A DNA stretch of 64,000 nt from Anaerolineaceae bacterium (GTDB lineage: Bacteria; Chloroflexota; Anaerolineae; Aggregatilineales; Phototrophicaceae), in assembly GCA_028818375.1 (NCBI GenBank), contig JAPPOB010000005.1, forward strand, positions 124,001-188,000. Direction: 5' to 3'. The position numbers were made by a program, and so were the translations under genes. The notes under the pieces are model-generated. The model ran no database searches. It saw nothing but the letters and a program-made list of their open reading frames with translations, and was not told the origin of the DNA. Position 1 is the stretch's first letter; every line of letters begins with the position of its first letter. This document shows positions 45,396-54,872 of the stretch, piece after piece.

Positions 45396-46244
45396 TCACG
45401 TCTGTTTCTGCGGCGCGCGGGGGATCAGTTGCTGTGGCTGCACGATCTGACGGCGCTTCGGCGTCAGGCGCGCCAGCAATTCCGGCGAGGGCTGGTAACC
45501 GTGGCGAAAGTTGCCCCAGGAAGGTCCGTAACGATAGACGATGGTGCGCCGGATGCCCGCACTGCTGCGCCTGGCTGACCCATGCATGATGGCGTCCACG
45601 AAGAGCAGGGCATCGCCCGCCGCCAGATGGACCTCGATCGCGCCGGTGACGCCGTCGACAGAGGCCTCCTCGCCGCGCATCTGGCGCCGTTCGGCTTCCG
45701 GATGCTCCAGGTTGGCCTTGTGGCTGCCCGGGATAACCATGGTGGAGCCATCGCCCGGCCCGATGTTCGTGAGCGCCAGCAGGATATTGATCTGGCCGCA
45801 ACGAAAAAAGCCGTTGTAGTAGCGATACTGGTTGCGTTTGACGGCGAGGTGCCCGCCTGAATGCAGGCCGATGGCCTCGCCAGGGCCGCGCAGGGTGGCG
45901 AAATTCTCGTCGATGAACAGCGGCCCGTGATGCCAGTCAAAGGTGCCTTCTCCGCCGACGAAGTGCTTGACGTGTTGGATCCATGCGGGATGGTCGATCA
46001 GCCGCTCGAAGGGCTCGCCGCCTTCATAGATCTGCTGCAGGTTGAAGCCGTCGTCGTCGCCGTAGTTGTGACCGTGCACGTAACCGCTCCACTCGCCGAT
46101 TTCCAGCGGCAGCAAGGCGTCGATGCCCTCGTTGAGCGCGCGCAGATGCTCCGGGTCAATCGCGTTGCGCAGCACCAGATAGCCATTCAGATCAAACAGA
46201 TAGCGCTCCATCGCGTCGGGCATCGTCCGGGGTTCCCTCGTCAC
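45396..46244 (-). CDS. Phytanoyl-CoA dioxygenase (PhyH)-like protein
   Basis: The 282-residue protein of the Fe(II)/2-oxoglutarate cupin fold contains DLNGYLVLRNAIDPEHL near residue 15, GLHSGGHLAVKRNQYRY near 127-143, GDGSTMVIPGSHKANLEHP near 163 and AGDALLFVDAIMHGSARRSSAG near 208-230, with the distal His in MHG and an Arg for 2-oxoglutarate. The canonical HxD is replaced by HSG, so metal ligation is uncertain. GTG 46244 is the longest start; an ATG 7 codons later is equally possible. Substrate unknown. Confidence 0.8.
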   Translation of the reverse strand: MTREPRTMPDAMERYLFDLNGYLVLRNAIDPEHLRALNEGIDALLPLEIGEWSGYVHGHNYGDDDGFNLQQIYEGGEPFERLIDHPAWIQHVKHFVGGEGTFDWHHGPLFIDENFATLRGPGEAIGLHSGGHLAVKRNQYRYYNGFFRCGQINILLALTNIGPGDGSTMVIPGSHKANLEHPEAERRQMRGEEASVDGVTGAIEVHLAAGDALLFVDAIMHGSARRSSAGIRRTIVYRYGPSWGNFRHGYQPSPELLARLTPKRRQIVQPQQLIPRAPQKQT

Positions 46245-46361
46245 AGCGCGGCGGCGCCTACTATACCAGGCGCGCCAAACGCGGCAAGATCGCCCAGGCG
46301 GATTGGGGCGGCTCCGCTATCGGAAGGAAGACCGGCCACTCACCTGCCGGCGTCTCCGTCA

Positions 46362-47465
46362 TCAGGCTGGCCCGCGGTCCGCCGGCCGACCATGGTCGGT
46401 GGCACCGGGCGCCTGGTTGCCAGGGGCGCCGGCGTCGTCCTCCACCTGCGCCTGCGTCCCCGTGAACGGGTGGGCCGTTGTCGACGATGGCGGCCCGGCA
46501 GGTCCGGTTTCATGCAGGAAACAGGCGGCCCGGGTGTCCGCCGGCGTCGCGTAAAGGGGCGGCACCGCCGCCAGACAACGCTCCATCCGCTGGGGACAGC
46601 GTTGATAGAAGGGGCAGCCACCATCCGCGTCGGCTGCTTCACCATGCTGCCGGTCGAGCGGCGCCAGCCAACGCTTCGTCGGGTCCGCCTGCGGGATGGC
46701 CTGGATCAGTAGTTGCGTGTAGGGGTGTTGCGGGGAGTCCAGCACCTGGTCCATCGACCCGGCTTCCACGACGCGTCCGCGGTAGAGGATCAGGATGCTG
46801 TCGCTGATCTGCCGCGCCGTGGACAGGTCATGCGTGATGTAGAGCTGCGAGATGCCGTGGCGTTCCCTGAGTTCCAGCATGTTGGCCAGCACCACCGCGC
46901 GCAGCGAGGCGTCGATCATCGAGACCGGCTCGTCGGCGATGATCAGCTCCGGCCGCAGCAGAAAGGCGCGCGCCAGCATCACCCGTTGCAGTTGCCCGCC
47001 GCTCAACTGATGCGGGTGTTTGCCGAGGATGACGTCAGGATTGAGGTGCAGCGCGCCCAGTGCATCGCTGATGCCGGCCTCCTCGCCGGCGCGGTCCTGA
47101 CCCGGCGCGAAGTTGCGCAGGGTCAGACGCAGGACGTGGTCCACGGGATAGAAGGGGTTGAAGGCCGAAAAGGGATTCTGAAAGATGGCCTGTACCGAGC
47201 GCCGGAACTCCCGCAGGGAACGGCCTCGCAGTTGACCCACGTCCCGGCCCCGGAAACGCACCTCGCCCACATCCGGCGTCAGAAAGCCGAGCGCCAGCAT
47301 CCCCAGGGTGGACTTGCCGCTGCCGCTCTCGCCGGCGATGGTGATGATCTGCGCCTCGCCGGCGCCAACGCGCAAATCGATGCCCTGCAGGGCGTCCACG
47401 CGCTTGCGGAAACCACGGCTGAAACTCTTGTGTACGCCGCGCAGTTCCAGCAGGTCGGCGCTCAC
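46362..47465 (-). CDS. oppF: Peptide ABC transporter ATPase, OppF/DppF-like
   Basis: The 367-residue ATPase has Walker A GESGSGKST near residue 46, the signature LSGGQLQRV near 154, Walker B LIIADEP near 175, the H-loop ITHD near 207 and the Opp C-terminal extension with Cys (CPFYQRCPQRMERC) near 285. The last ~45 residues are a low-complexity tail. The GTG start overlaps the oppD-like stop (GTGA). Confidence 0.92.
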   Translation of the reverse strand: MSADLLELRGVHKSFSRGFRKRVDALQGIDLRVGAGEAQIITIAGESGSGKSTLGMLALGFLTPDVGEVRFRGRDVGQLRGRSLREFRRSVQAIFQNPFSAFNPFYPVDHVLRLTLRNFAPGQDRAGEEAGISDALGALHLNPDVILGKHPHQLSGGQLQRVMLARAFLLRPELIIADEPVSMIDASLRAVVLANMLELRERHGISQLYITHDLSTARQISDSILILYRGRVVEAGSMDQVLDSPQHPYTQLLIQAIPQADPTKRWLAPLDRQHGEAADADGGCPFYQRCPQRMERCLAAVPPLYATPADTRAACFLHETGPAGPPSSTTAHPFTGTQAQVEDDAGAPGNQAPGATDHGRPADRGPA

Positions 47466-48403
47466 GGGGCCGTCTCTCCCGCGGGTTGCCAGGGCCGCAC
47501 AAAGTGACCGGGCGCGACTTCATGCAGCGGCGCTTCCAGCAGCCAGCGCGTACCGTCTTCGGGCGGGGCGCCGCCGAATGCGCGCCGGTCATGCAGATCG
47601 GGTATCGACGCGATGAGGCGCTGCGTGTAGGGATGTTGCGCATTGGCGAACAGCTCACCCGTCGCGCCCAGCTCCACGATGCGACCAGCGTACATGACGC
47701 CCAGACGATCGGTCACTTGCGCCAGCAGCGCAAGGTCGTGGCCGATCAGCAGCATGGAAGCGCCGATCGCCTGACGCGCGGCGGCCAGGGTCTCCAGCAC
47801 GACGCGCTGGGAGATGACGTCGAGGGCGCTGGTCGGTTCGTCGGCGATGATCAGGCGCGGCCCCAGCAACAGGGCCAGCGCGATACAGACGCGCTGCCGC
47901 ATCCCGCCGCTCAGTTCATGCGGGTAACGCGGCAGGATGTCCGCCTCCAGCCCCACGCCCTGCAGGACTTCCGTCAAGCGCTCGCGCAGGGCCGCCGGTT
48001 GCATGCTCTCGCCATGCGCCGCCAACGTATCCGTAAACTGGGAGCGCAGGCGCATCACCGGATTGAGCGCGCTCATCGAGCCCTGGGGAATGTAGGCGAA
48101 TTGCCGCCAGCGCAGCGCGCGCAGGTCGCGCTCCTCCAGTTCCAGCAGGTCGACATCGCCGAAGCGCACGCGCCCCGCCACCACGCGGCCGGGCGGACGC
48201 AAGAGCTGCAGAACGCCCAGCGCGAGCGTGCTCTTGCCGCTGCCGCTCTCTCCGGCCAGGCCCAGCACTTCATTGCCGCGCACCTCCAGGTCCACCCCGT
48301 CGACGGCGCGAACGGTCACCGCCGGCAGCTCATAGTGAATGCGAAGCGCCTCGATCGCCAGCACGGCCTCGCCCTGCAGCCCGTCACCTGGCGCGGTCGC
48401 CAT
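47462..48403 (-). CDS. oppD: Peptide ABC transporter ATPase, OppD/DppD-like
   Basis: The 313-residue ATPase has Walker A GESGSGKST near 48, AYIPQGSMSALNPVMRL at the Q-loop, LSGGMRQRV near 158, LIIADEPTSALD near 180 and LLIGHDLALLAQVTDR near 213. ATG at 48403 shares its A with the permease stop (TGATG), fixing the start against a longer out-of-frame reading. Confidence 0.92.
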   Translation of the reverse strand: MATAPGDGLQGEAVLAIEALRIHYELPAVTVRAVDGVDLEVRGNEVLGLAGESGSGKSTLALGVLQLLRPPGRVVAGRVRFGDVDLLELEERDLRALRWRQFAYIPQGSMSALNPVMRLRSQFTDTLAAHGESMQPAALRERLTEVLQGVGLEADILPRYPHELSGGMRQRVCIALALLLGPRLIIADEPTSALDVISQRVVLETLAAARQAIGASMLLIGHDLALLAQVTDRLGVMYAGRIVELGATGELFANAQHPYTQRLIASIPDLHDRRAFGGAPPEDGTRWLLEAPLHEVAPGHFVRPWQPAGETAP

Positions 48404-49242
48404 CAACCCTGCTCCAGACGCGGGTTCGCCAGCGAATCGAGGGCCGTGCTGACGAAGAAGAGACCCATGAACAGGACGATAAAGATGACGATAGGGGGCA
48501 GCCACCACCACCACAGCCCCAGCCACATCGCGTTGCCGATGATGGCGAAGTAAATCAGGTTGCCGAGGGTCGGTGTCTGGAAGGAGCCGAGGCCAAGCAC
48601 CTCCAGCCCGATGGAGGCCAGCAGGGCCGTCGCCACGGCGTTGACGAAGGTCGCGGCGAGGAAGGGGATCAGGTTGGGCAGGAGTTCGCGAAAGACGATG
48701 TGCAGCGGCGACGCGCCAGACAGACGCAACAGGAGCACGAACTCGCGTTCGCGCAGGCTCAACACCTGCGAGCGGATGACACGCGTGGGGTGCATCCAGG
48801 AGGTCAGGGCGATGACCAGGCCCATAATCAGGGGCGTGACCACCGGGAAGGAGGCGGCAATCATGATCAGGATCGCCAGCGGCGGGATCGTCAGGCCGAT
48901 GTCGACCGTGTTGCGCACCAGCGCATCCAGCGGGCCGCCGACGTAGCCGGCCAGCATACCCAGCACGGTGCCCAGCAACACGGCCGAGCCGCCACCCACC
49001 AGACCGATGAGCAGGGTATTGGGCATCCCCTTGAGGATATAGGTCAGCAAATCGCGTCCTTCATTCTGGGTGCCGAGGGGATGGTCGGGGGAGGGCGGGG
49101 CGCTGATGCCGCCGGCCATCAGACGGAGCTGGCCGGGGTCGGCGAAGAATTGCCCGAACAAGCCTGGCACGAGCACCAGGGCCAGCAGGACGAGCCCCAG
49201 CCACATGGAGGGCGAAAGGCGCGCGCGCAGGCGGTTGATCAC
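48403..49242 (-). CDS. oppC: Peptide ABC transporter permease, OppC/DppC-like
   Basis: The 279-residue inner-membrane protein has HPLGTQNEGRDLLTYILKG near 52-70 and the EAA-like loop LREREFVLLLRLSGASPLHIVFRELLPN near 172-200, between about six helices. The start is GTG 49242. It sits 8 nt after oppB. Confidence 0.92.
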   Translation of the reverse strand: MINRLRARLSPSMWLGLVLLALVLVPGLFGQFFADPGQLRLMAGGISAPPSPDHPLGTQNEGRDLLTYILKGMPNTLLIGLVGGGSAVLLGTVLGMLAGYVGGPLDALVRNTVDIGLTIPPLAILIMIAASFPVVTPLIMGLVIALTSWMHPTRVIRSQVLSLREREFVLLLRLSGASPLHIVFRELLPNLIPFLAATFVNAVATALLASIGLEVLGLGSFQTPTLGNLIYFAIIGNAMWLGLWWWWLPPIVIFIVLFMGLFFVSTALDSLANPRLEQG

Positions 49243-49250
49243 AGGCGTCG

Positions 49251-50249
49251 CTAACTCTGGTATCGGATGCGTGGATCCAGCAGGGGATAGAGCAGGTCCA
49301 GCAGCAGGGTAGCCACCGCCACGGTGAAGACCATGAAGAGCGTCACGCCCTGAATCACGAAGAAATCGGCGGCGCGCAGGGCATTGTAGAGCACCCAGCC
49401 CACGCCCGGGTAATTGAAGATGATCTCCACCAGCACCTGGCCGGAGATGAGGCGGCCAAAATCGATGGCCAGGGCCGTCACCTGTGGCAGCATGGCATTG
49501 CGCATCGCGTAGTGACTGAAGATTCGGCGCGAGCGCAAACCCCGGGCCCGCGCGTAAATCAGATAGTCATCGCCAAGCACTGTCGCCATGATGCCGCGCA
49601 TGCTCAGTGCCCAGAAACCGACGACAGCCAGCACCACCGAGAGGACGGGCAGCGCCGCGTGGTGCAGCAGGTCGGCCAGGGTTTCCAGGTTGAGGCCGCG
49701 ATCGCTGCCCACCGTGAAGGAGCCGCCGAGCGGAAAAAGCGACCAGTTCAGGGCGAAGAGATAGACGAGAATCAGGGCCAGCAGGTAATAGGGAATCGCG
49801 CTGAAGGGCATGGACAGATACACCAGCCAGCGAAAGCCGGCCGGCACGCGGGGCCAGACGGCCAGCGCGCCCAGCAGGTTGCCGATCACGAAGGCCAGCA
49901 GGGTGGCCAGCGAGAGCAGCCCCAGGGTCCAGGGCAGCGCGCGCAGGATGACGGCTTCCGCCTTGATAGGGAAGAAGGCCAGCGAATAGCCCAGGTCACC
50001 CTGCAGCAGGTCGCGCAAATAGTTCACGTACTGCTGCGCCAGGGGGGCGTCCAGCCCCAGGCGTTCACGATAGCGGGCGACGATTTCGCCGCCACTTTCA
50101 ACCGTGCGGCCGCGACTGGCCATGCGCCCCAGCAGCGCGGCAATCGGGTCCTGGGGCGTCAGGCGCGTGATGGCGAAGTTCAGCGTCGAGGCGACGAAAA
50201 TCGTTAGCAGAAAAGTCGCCAGTCGCCGCCCGAGATAGCGGGGATTCAT
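49251..50249 (-). CDS. oppB: Peptide ABC transporter permease, OppB/DppB-like
   Basis: The 332-residue protein begins YLGRRLATFLLTIFVASTLNFAITRLTPQDPI, the usual first helix and periplasmic loop. It has GDLGYSLAFF near 93 and the EAA loop DYLIYARARGLRSRRIFSHYAMRNAMLPQ near 225-255. ATG 50249 directly follows the binding-protein gene (72-bp gap). Confidence 0.92.
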   Translation of the reverse strand: MNPRYLGRRLATFLLTIFVASTLNFAITRLTPQDPIAALLGRMASRGRTVESGGEIVARYRERLGLDAPLAQQYVNYLRDLLQGDLGYSLAFFPIKAEAVILRALPWTLGLLSLATLLAFVIGNLLGALAVWPRVPAGFRWLVYLSMPFSAIPYYLLALILVYLFALNWSLFPLGGSFTVGSDRGLNLETLADLLHHAALPVLSVVLAVVGFWALSMRGIMATVLGDDYLIYARARGLRSRRIFSHYAMRNAMLPQVTALAIDFGRLISGQVLVEIIFNYPGVGWVLYNALRAADFFVIQGVTLFMVFTVAVATLLLDLLYPLLDPRIRYQS

Positions 50250-50321
50250 GGTCTGCCCGGATGGTAGCGGGCGAAAGGGCGGGGCATGGCGCCGGAAGGC
50301 GCCACACCCCGCCTTGCGGCG

Positions 50322-52061
50322 TTAGCCGGCGGGTTGAATGTTATGGAGCATCACGGCCCCGGTGACCCACCAGTGGCCAGGATGGATGTAGTTGTTGTCG
50401 GCAGACGGCCAGTTGGTCCAGTAGGTGCTGTTGAAGGGCGTCAGCAGGCGCGCCTGCACCAGCGGGATGCCGGGCAGCTCGCGCAGCCAGATCTCCAGCG
50501 CCTGGTCCGCCAGCTCGTCGAAGCCTTCGTCGGAGGCGGCGAGGACGGCCATGGCGTCCACCACCTCGTCATATTCGGCATTCTCGAAGCGGCTGGCATT
50601 GACACCTGGCACGGAGTCACCGATCGGCCCCGAGAAGCGACTGTGGAATCGTGAGAAGGTCTCGTAGGGGTCGCTCACGCTGCCGCAGAGGTCCGTGATC
50701 CAGGCCTGCAGGGAACCGGTGGAGACGTCGCCATAGAAGATGCCGTCTTCCAGCGGCTGGAAGCTGGCATCGAAACCGGCAGCGCGTACCTGCTCGGCCA
50801 GGATATTGCCCATGCGCACCTTGTCGGTCTGGCTGGAGCGGGCGACGAGCGTGAAGGTGATGCGTGCGCCATCACCGTCGACCCACAGGCCGTCGGCATC
50901 GCGTGAGTAGCCTTTACCCTCCATCACGCTGTTGATGAGCATGTCGTCACTGCCGAGCACGTCGTACGCTTCGAAGAGCGCCGCGTTGCGGTCAAGGAAG
51001 GCCTGCAGCGGGGCATAGGTGGGATAGAGCGTGGCGGCCGGGTCCGTCATGCCTTCATAGGCGATGGCCACGAGGACGTCGCGGTCGATGGCTGCATTGA
51101 GGGCCCAGCGCACTTCACGATCATCGAAGGGCGCGGCCTGGTTGTTCAGGCCCAGATAACGCGGGCAGGGGTCGAGATAGGCATAGGGCAGGTCCGCCGT
51201 CCAGCCCGTGATGTTGGGGTTACGCGACTGCGCCTGCTCGAAGGTGGAGCGACTGAAGGTCCAGCCGGCGTCCAGCTCGTTGTTGGACATCAGGGCCGCG
51301 CGCAGGTCCTCGCCAGGAGCGCCCAGCCAGATGGCCCGCTGCGGCGCCGGCAGGTCCCGAAAGCCGGTTTCGGCGCCCCACCAGTCATCGCGCCGGTCGA
51401 AGACAGTCTCCGTCTCCGTCGAGCGCACCAGGCGGTAGGCGCCGGTGCCCATGGGCAGGCCGGCCTCCAGATCGTAGTTGGTGAAAGTATTCGGGTCGAC
51501 GCCTTCCCAGATGTGTTGGGGCGCGATCAGGATCGTGTCCCAGATGCGCACGCCAAAGTAGGTTGATACGAAACGGGGGTTCGGGCGCGTCAGGGTCATG
51601 ACGACCGTGCTGTCATCCGGCGCGCTGATGTCCGCCACCCACAATTCCATATCGGCGGAATACTGCAGATCAGGGTTGGCCTTCAGCATATTGATGGTGA
51701 AGACGACGTCATTGGCCGTGAAAGGCGTGCCATCAGACCACTTCACGCCCTCGCGGATGTTGATGGTCACCTCGCTCTTGTCATCGTTGAACGAGTAGCC
51801 CGACGCCTGCCAGGGCATCAACTCACCCGTCTCGTAATTGAGATAAAAGAGCGATTCCTGGGTCGCCTGCCACATGCCCCAGTCCAGGTACTGGCCGGCG
51901 ATGTAGGGATTCATGTTGTCGGGAACGGCCACGCGGCCAAATTCATTTTCGATGATGACCGTCGCCTCGCGTGGCACTTCCCCGATATCGCCCTGGGCGG
52001 AGACCGAAGCCGCCACCAGTAACAGGGTCAAAAGAACGAATGCTACGAGTTTCGCACGCAT
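50322..52061 (-). CDS. oppA: Peptide/nickel-type substrate-binding protein (SBP family 5)
   Basis: The 579-residue exported binding protein has a signal peptide KLVAFVLLTLLLVAASVSA (cleavage near 22, no lipobox). The SBP_5 core includes WSDGTPFTANDVVFTINML near 112, MGTGAYRLVRS near 190 and DDREVRWALNAAIDRDVL near 320. GGAGG lies 4 nt before ATG 52061. It leads the oppA-B-C-D-F operon. Peptides are the usual ligand, but sugars or glycosides are possible in this phylum. Confidence 0.9.
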   Translation of the reverse strand: MRAKLVAFVLLTLLLVAASVSAQGDIGEVPREATVIIENEFGRVAVPDNMNPYIAGQYLDWGMWQATQESLFYLNYETGELMPWQASGYSFNDDKSEVTINIREGVKWSDGTPFTANDVVFTINMLKANPDLQYSADMELWVADISAPDDSTVVMTLTRPNPRFVSTYFGVRIWDTILIAPQHIWEGVDPNTFTNYDLEAGLPMGTGAYRLVRSTETETVFDRRDDWWGAETGFRDLPAPQRAIWLGAPGEDLRAALMSNNELDAGWTFSRSTFEQAQSRNPNITGWTADLPYAYLDPCPRYLGLNNQAAPFDDREVRWALNAAIDRDVLVAIAYEGMTDPAATLYPTYAPLQAFLDRNAALFEAYDVLGSDDMLINSVMEGKGYSRDADGLWVDGDGARITFTLVARSSQTDKVRMGNILAEQVRAAGFDASFQPLEDGIFYGDVSTGSLQAWITDLCGSVSDPYETFSRFHSRFSGPIGDSVPGVNASRFENAEYDEVVDAMAVLAASDEGFDELADQALEIWLRELPGIPLVQARLLTPFNSTYWTNWPSADNNYIHPGHWWVTGAVMLHNIQPAG

Positions 52062-52384
52062 TGCTGCCTCCAACTATCAGATAAAAGCGGCCCGGTTGGG
52101 GGTTCTGGCAACCTCCTGTCTTCTATATTTCGCAGATGACCGGGAACCAGGGGCGCCAGGGTCTGGTAACCCGGCAACAGCCCCTTGTTGTCCCGCGTGA
52201 AGGCCGGCAAGACGGGCATTTCTTCCTGCGGCCTGTAATCGACGGGTTCACTGAAGTCGAACAGCTTTTCCTCATGGTCGACATCGAGATTGCCCCGACA
52301 GCCGTTCACCTCTCTGACGGTGTCGCGGTTGGCGTCGGAGTCAGGCCAGGCGGAGAGCTGCATGAAGGTGAAGCCGAGGCGCAT
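52043..52384 (-). pseudogene. Internally deleted copy of the sugar phosphate isomerase gene
   Basis: The minus strand from ATG 52384 reads MRLGFTFMQLSAWPDSDANRDTVREV, then GNLDVDHEEKLFDFSE, then KGLLPGYQTLAPLVPGH. These match the first ~45 and last ~70 residues of the intact gene at 52586-53533, with its middle ~200 residues missing. The frame stays open after the homologous end (about 52130) and runs into oppA's first codons. A decayed tandem duplicate. Confidence 0.85.
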
Positions 52385-52585
52385 CGTCAACCCCTGAATG
52401 GCGGGAGGGCCGAATCTAGCGCGACAGCGGCGTTGTGGCAAATCAGGGTGGCGGTCCACCCGTCGCGCGAGGGAACGCCTGCCACGCCCTGCGAGGAGGG
52501 AGTCTTGACGAAACCGGTGACGCCGTCGGTGCCAATCCCTGGCGGCGCCTGCGCACGGCCCGTTCTGATGCCAGGACCCTGACAG

Positions 52586-53533
52586 TCAGCTCTTGTGACC
52601 GGGGATCAGCGGCGCGAGAGTCTGGTAACCCAGCAGCAGGCCCTTGTGCTCGCGCCCGTAGGCCATCACGATCGACGACTCCATGTCCGCCTTGAAGTCC
52701 CGCAGTTCGCTGAAGGCCAGCACGTCGTCCTCGTGCTCGATGTCGATATTGCCTTCATAGCCGACCTCGATCAGCGCGCTGATGAAGGCCGGCCAGTCCA
52801 CCTCGCCCCAGCCCGGCGCGCGTCCGCGCCACCAGCCGTGGCCGAGGCCGAAGACCTCACCGAAGCTCTGGCCGAGGATGCCGACCCGCTGCAGCACGTC
52901 GCGGCGGACCTCCATGTCCTTGGCGTGCACGTGGTAGATGCGCTCGCCGTAGTCGCGAATGGCCTTGATGTAATCGATGCCCTGCCAGACCATGTGCGAG
53001 GGGTCCATCTCGATGCCGAGGGCGGTCGAGGGCACCAGTTCAAACATGCGATCCCAGATTTCCGGGCTGAAGGCCAGGTTGATGCTGTGGCCGGTCTTGA
53101 GTTCGACCATCGGGCAGTTTTCGATGGCGATGCGCAGGCCGCGCTCTTCGGCTTCCTGACAGAACTCCGTGAAGAGCACCTGAAAGGGACCCATGTTTTC
53201 TTCTACTGTCTGGTACGGATTGCGCCCGACGAAGGTACAGACGACGGGCACCTCCATGCGCTGCGCGAGTTCCATAACCTTGAGGAAGTAACGTTTGCTT
53301 TCGGCGCGCTCGGCGGCCTCGGGCGCCAGGTAGTTGGGATAGTAACCCAGCGCGGAAATCTCGATGTCGCGCCCCTGCAGGTCGGCGCGGATCGCTTCCA
53401 GCCGGGCCTCGCTGACCGTGTCGGGGTTGATGGCCGAATCGGGCCATGCCGACAGCTCCAGCGAGGTGAAACCGGTCTCCGAGGCGAAGGCCGCCGTCTC
53501 TTCCGAATAGTCGGTGTAGTATCCGAGCCGCAT
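52586..53533 (-). CDS. Sugar phosphate isomerase/epimerase, xylose-isomerase-like TIM barrel
   Basis: The 315-residue protein of the AP-endonuclease-2 superfamily shows TGFTSLELSAWP near 20, NCPMVELKTGHS near 140, GIEMDPSHMVWQGID near 172, YHVHAKDMEV near 200 and GNIDIEHED near 257; the Glu/Asp/His residues form the metal site. GGGGGAG precedes the ATG. It is transcribed divergently from the LacI regulator, so it is a likely regulon member. Confidence 0.92.
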   Translation of the reverse strand: MRLGYYTDYSEETAAFASETGFTSLELSAWPDSAINPDTVSEARLEAIRADLQGRDIEISALGYYPNYLAPEAAERAESKRYFLKVMELAQRMEVPVVCTFVGRNPYQTVEENMGPFQVLFTEFCQEAEERGLRIAIENCPMVELKTGHSINLAFSPEIWDRMFELVPSTALGIEMDPSHMVWQGIDYIKAIRDYGERIYHVHAKDMEVRRDVLQRVGILGQSFGEVFGLGHGWWRGRAPGWGEVDWPAFISALIEVGYEGNIDIEHEDDVLAFSELRDFKADMESSIVMAYGREHKGLLLGYQTLAPLIPGHKS

Positions 53534-53564
53534 CGCGCATCTCCCCCCTGATCGTCAGGGCTCG

Positions 53565-53593
53565 TGTATAACGCGGCCAACCTGAACTTGCAA
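53565..53593 (-). promoter_or_regulatory. Promoter of the isomerase gene
   Basis: On the minus strand TTGCAA (53588-53593) and TATACA (53565-53570) are separated by 17 bp, with the ribosome site and ATG 53533 about 30 nt downstream. Confidence 0.55.
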
Positions 53594-53638
53594 TCGCGGC
53601 GGGCACTGATGGTATGCGGGCAGCTGCAGACCCAATAT

Positions 53639-53684
53639 TTGACAGGTCGGCGTGGCGCGCTATGCTCTATTGAACCGGTTCAAT
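53639..53684 (+). promoter_or_regulatory. lacI-family promoter with palindromic operator
   Basis: TTGACA (53639-53644), a 16-bp spacer and TATGCT (53661-53666) form a strong promoter. Directly after the -10, ATTGAACCGGTTCAAT (53669-53684) is a perfect 16-bp palindrome with the central CG typical of LacI-family operators. It covers the transcription start, so the regulator should repress itself. Confidence 0.82.
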
Positions 53685-53696
53685 CCGCGGGCGTAC

Positions 53697-54782
53697 ATGA
53701 CCACCATTCGTGAAGTGGCGCAAGAGGCAGGGGTATCCGTCGGCACGGTCAGCAACGTGCTGAATGACCCCGCCATCGTCTCGCCCGAAACCTGCGAGCG
53801 CGTCCTGCGGGTTATGCGCCAGCGCAACTACCGGCCCAGCGCCATCGCCCGCAGCCTCGCCACCGGCCGCACGCGCAGCTTCGGCCTCGTCGTTTCCAAC
53901 ATCTTCAACCCCTTCACCGCCGGCATCGTACAGGGCGCCGGTGAGATCGCGCGCGAGGCCGGCTGCAGTTTGTTGATCGCCTGCGCCGAAGACGACTGCC
54001 TTGACGTTCCGCAGCAGGTGCAGGTGCTGCAGCAGCATTGGGTGGATGGCATCTTCCTTGCCACCCAGCCTCTGCCGGAATCGGTCTGGCGTGAATTGCG
54101 TTTTGGCCGCACGCCGGTCGTCATCATGGACCGCGACCAGCCGCCCCTTGAAGAACACGCCAGCATCATCGGCTTTGACTGGTTCATGGCCGGCCAGCAG
54201 GCTGCAGGACACCTCATCGGTCTCGGTCACCGACGTATCGGCTTCGTGGGAGGCATCCCCGGTCGGTCCTCCAGCGTCCAGCGCGAAAGGGGCTTTCGCA
54301 AGGCCCTGGCGGGAGCCGGCATCCACCTGGACGAGCGTTTGCAGCGCGACGGCGACTATTCGACCGACAGCGGTCGGCGTTGCGCCGAAGACCTGCTCGA
54401 TCAGCCCCGTGACATGCGGCCCACAGCTCTTGTGATGGGCAACGACATGATGGCCCTGGGCGCCTATGAAGCGGCCGACCTGCTGGGCCTCTCCGTTCCG
54501 CATGACCTGTCCATTACCGGAATCGACGACAATTACTTTGTCACCCACATGGCGCCGCCCCTGACGAGCGTGCACGTGCCCACCAGGGAACTGGGGCGCG
54601 AGGGCATGCGCATGCTCGTCAGTGGCGCCGCCGGCGCGCAACGGGTATCGCTGCCCACGCGCCTGGTGACGCGCCAGTCCACCGCGCCGCCGCAACACCT
54701 GGCGCAGCGCGATCAATCATTGTCCATACACGCGGCATCGGCGGGCCAACCGGCCCTGACCGCCGCCGTGGCCCGGGACTGA
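53697..54782 (+). CDS. LacI-family transcriptional regulator
   Basis: The 361-residue repressor has an N-terminal helix-turn-helix (TTIREVAQEAGVSVGTVSNVLND, residues 2-24), the hinge-helix region RPSAIARSLATGRTRSFGLVV (~43-63) and a periplasmic-binding-type sugar-sensing domain with TALVMGNDMMALGAYEA near 240 and SITGIDDNYF near 270. ATG 53697 gives the canonical start; an earlier frame adds residues that would be encoded by the operator. It probably controls the adjacent transporter and catabolic genes in response to their sugar. No second copy of the palindrome was seen at 54783-54870. Confidence 0.92.
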   Translation: MTTIREVAQEAGVSVGTVSNVLNDPAIVSPETCERVLRVMRQRNYRPSAIARSLATGRTRSFGLVVSNIFNPFTAGIVQGAGEIAREAGCSLLIACAEDDCLDVPQQVQVLQQHWVDGIFLATQPLPESVWRELRFGRTPVVIMDRDQPPLEEHASIIGFDWFMAGQQAAGHLIGLGHRRIGFVGGIPGRSSSVQRERGFRKALAGAGIHLDERLQRDGDYSTDSGRRCAEDLLDQPRDMRPTALVMGNDMMALGAYEAADLLGLSVPHDLSITGIDDNYFVTHMAPPLTSVHVPTRELGREGMRMLVSGAAGAQRVSLPTRLVTRQSTAPPQHLAQRDQSLSIHAASAGQPALTAAVARD

Positions 54783-54872
54783 AGGAAGCGGGAGAAAGGA
54801 GAGCCGTTTGCCAGACTGTCGAGGGTCTTCAGGCCCGGAAAAGGGAATGCCAGAATAGTCAAGGAGTATATG

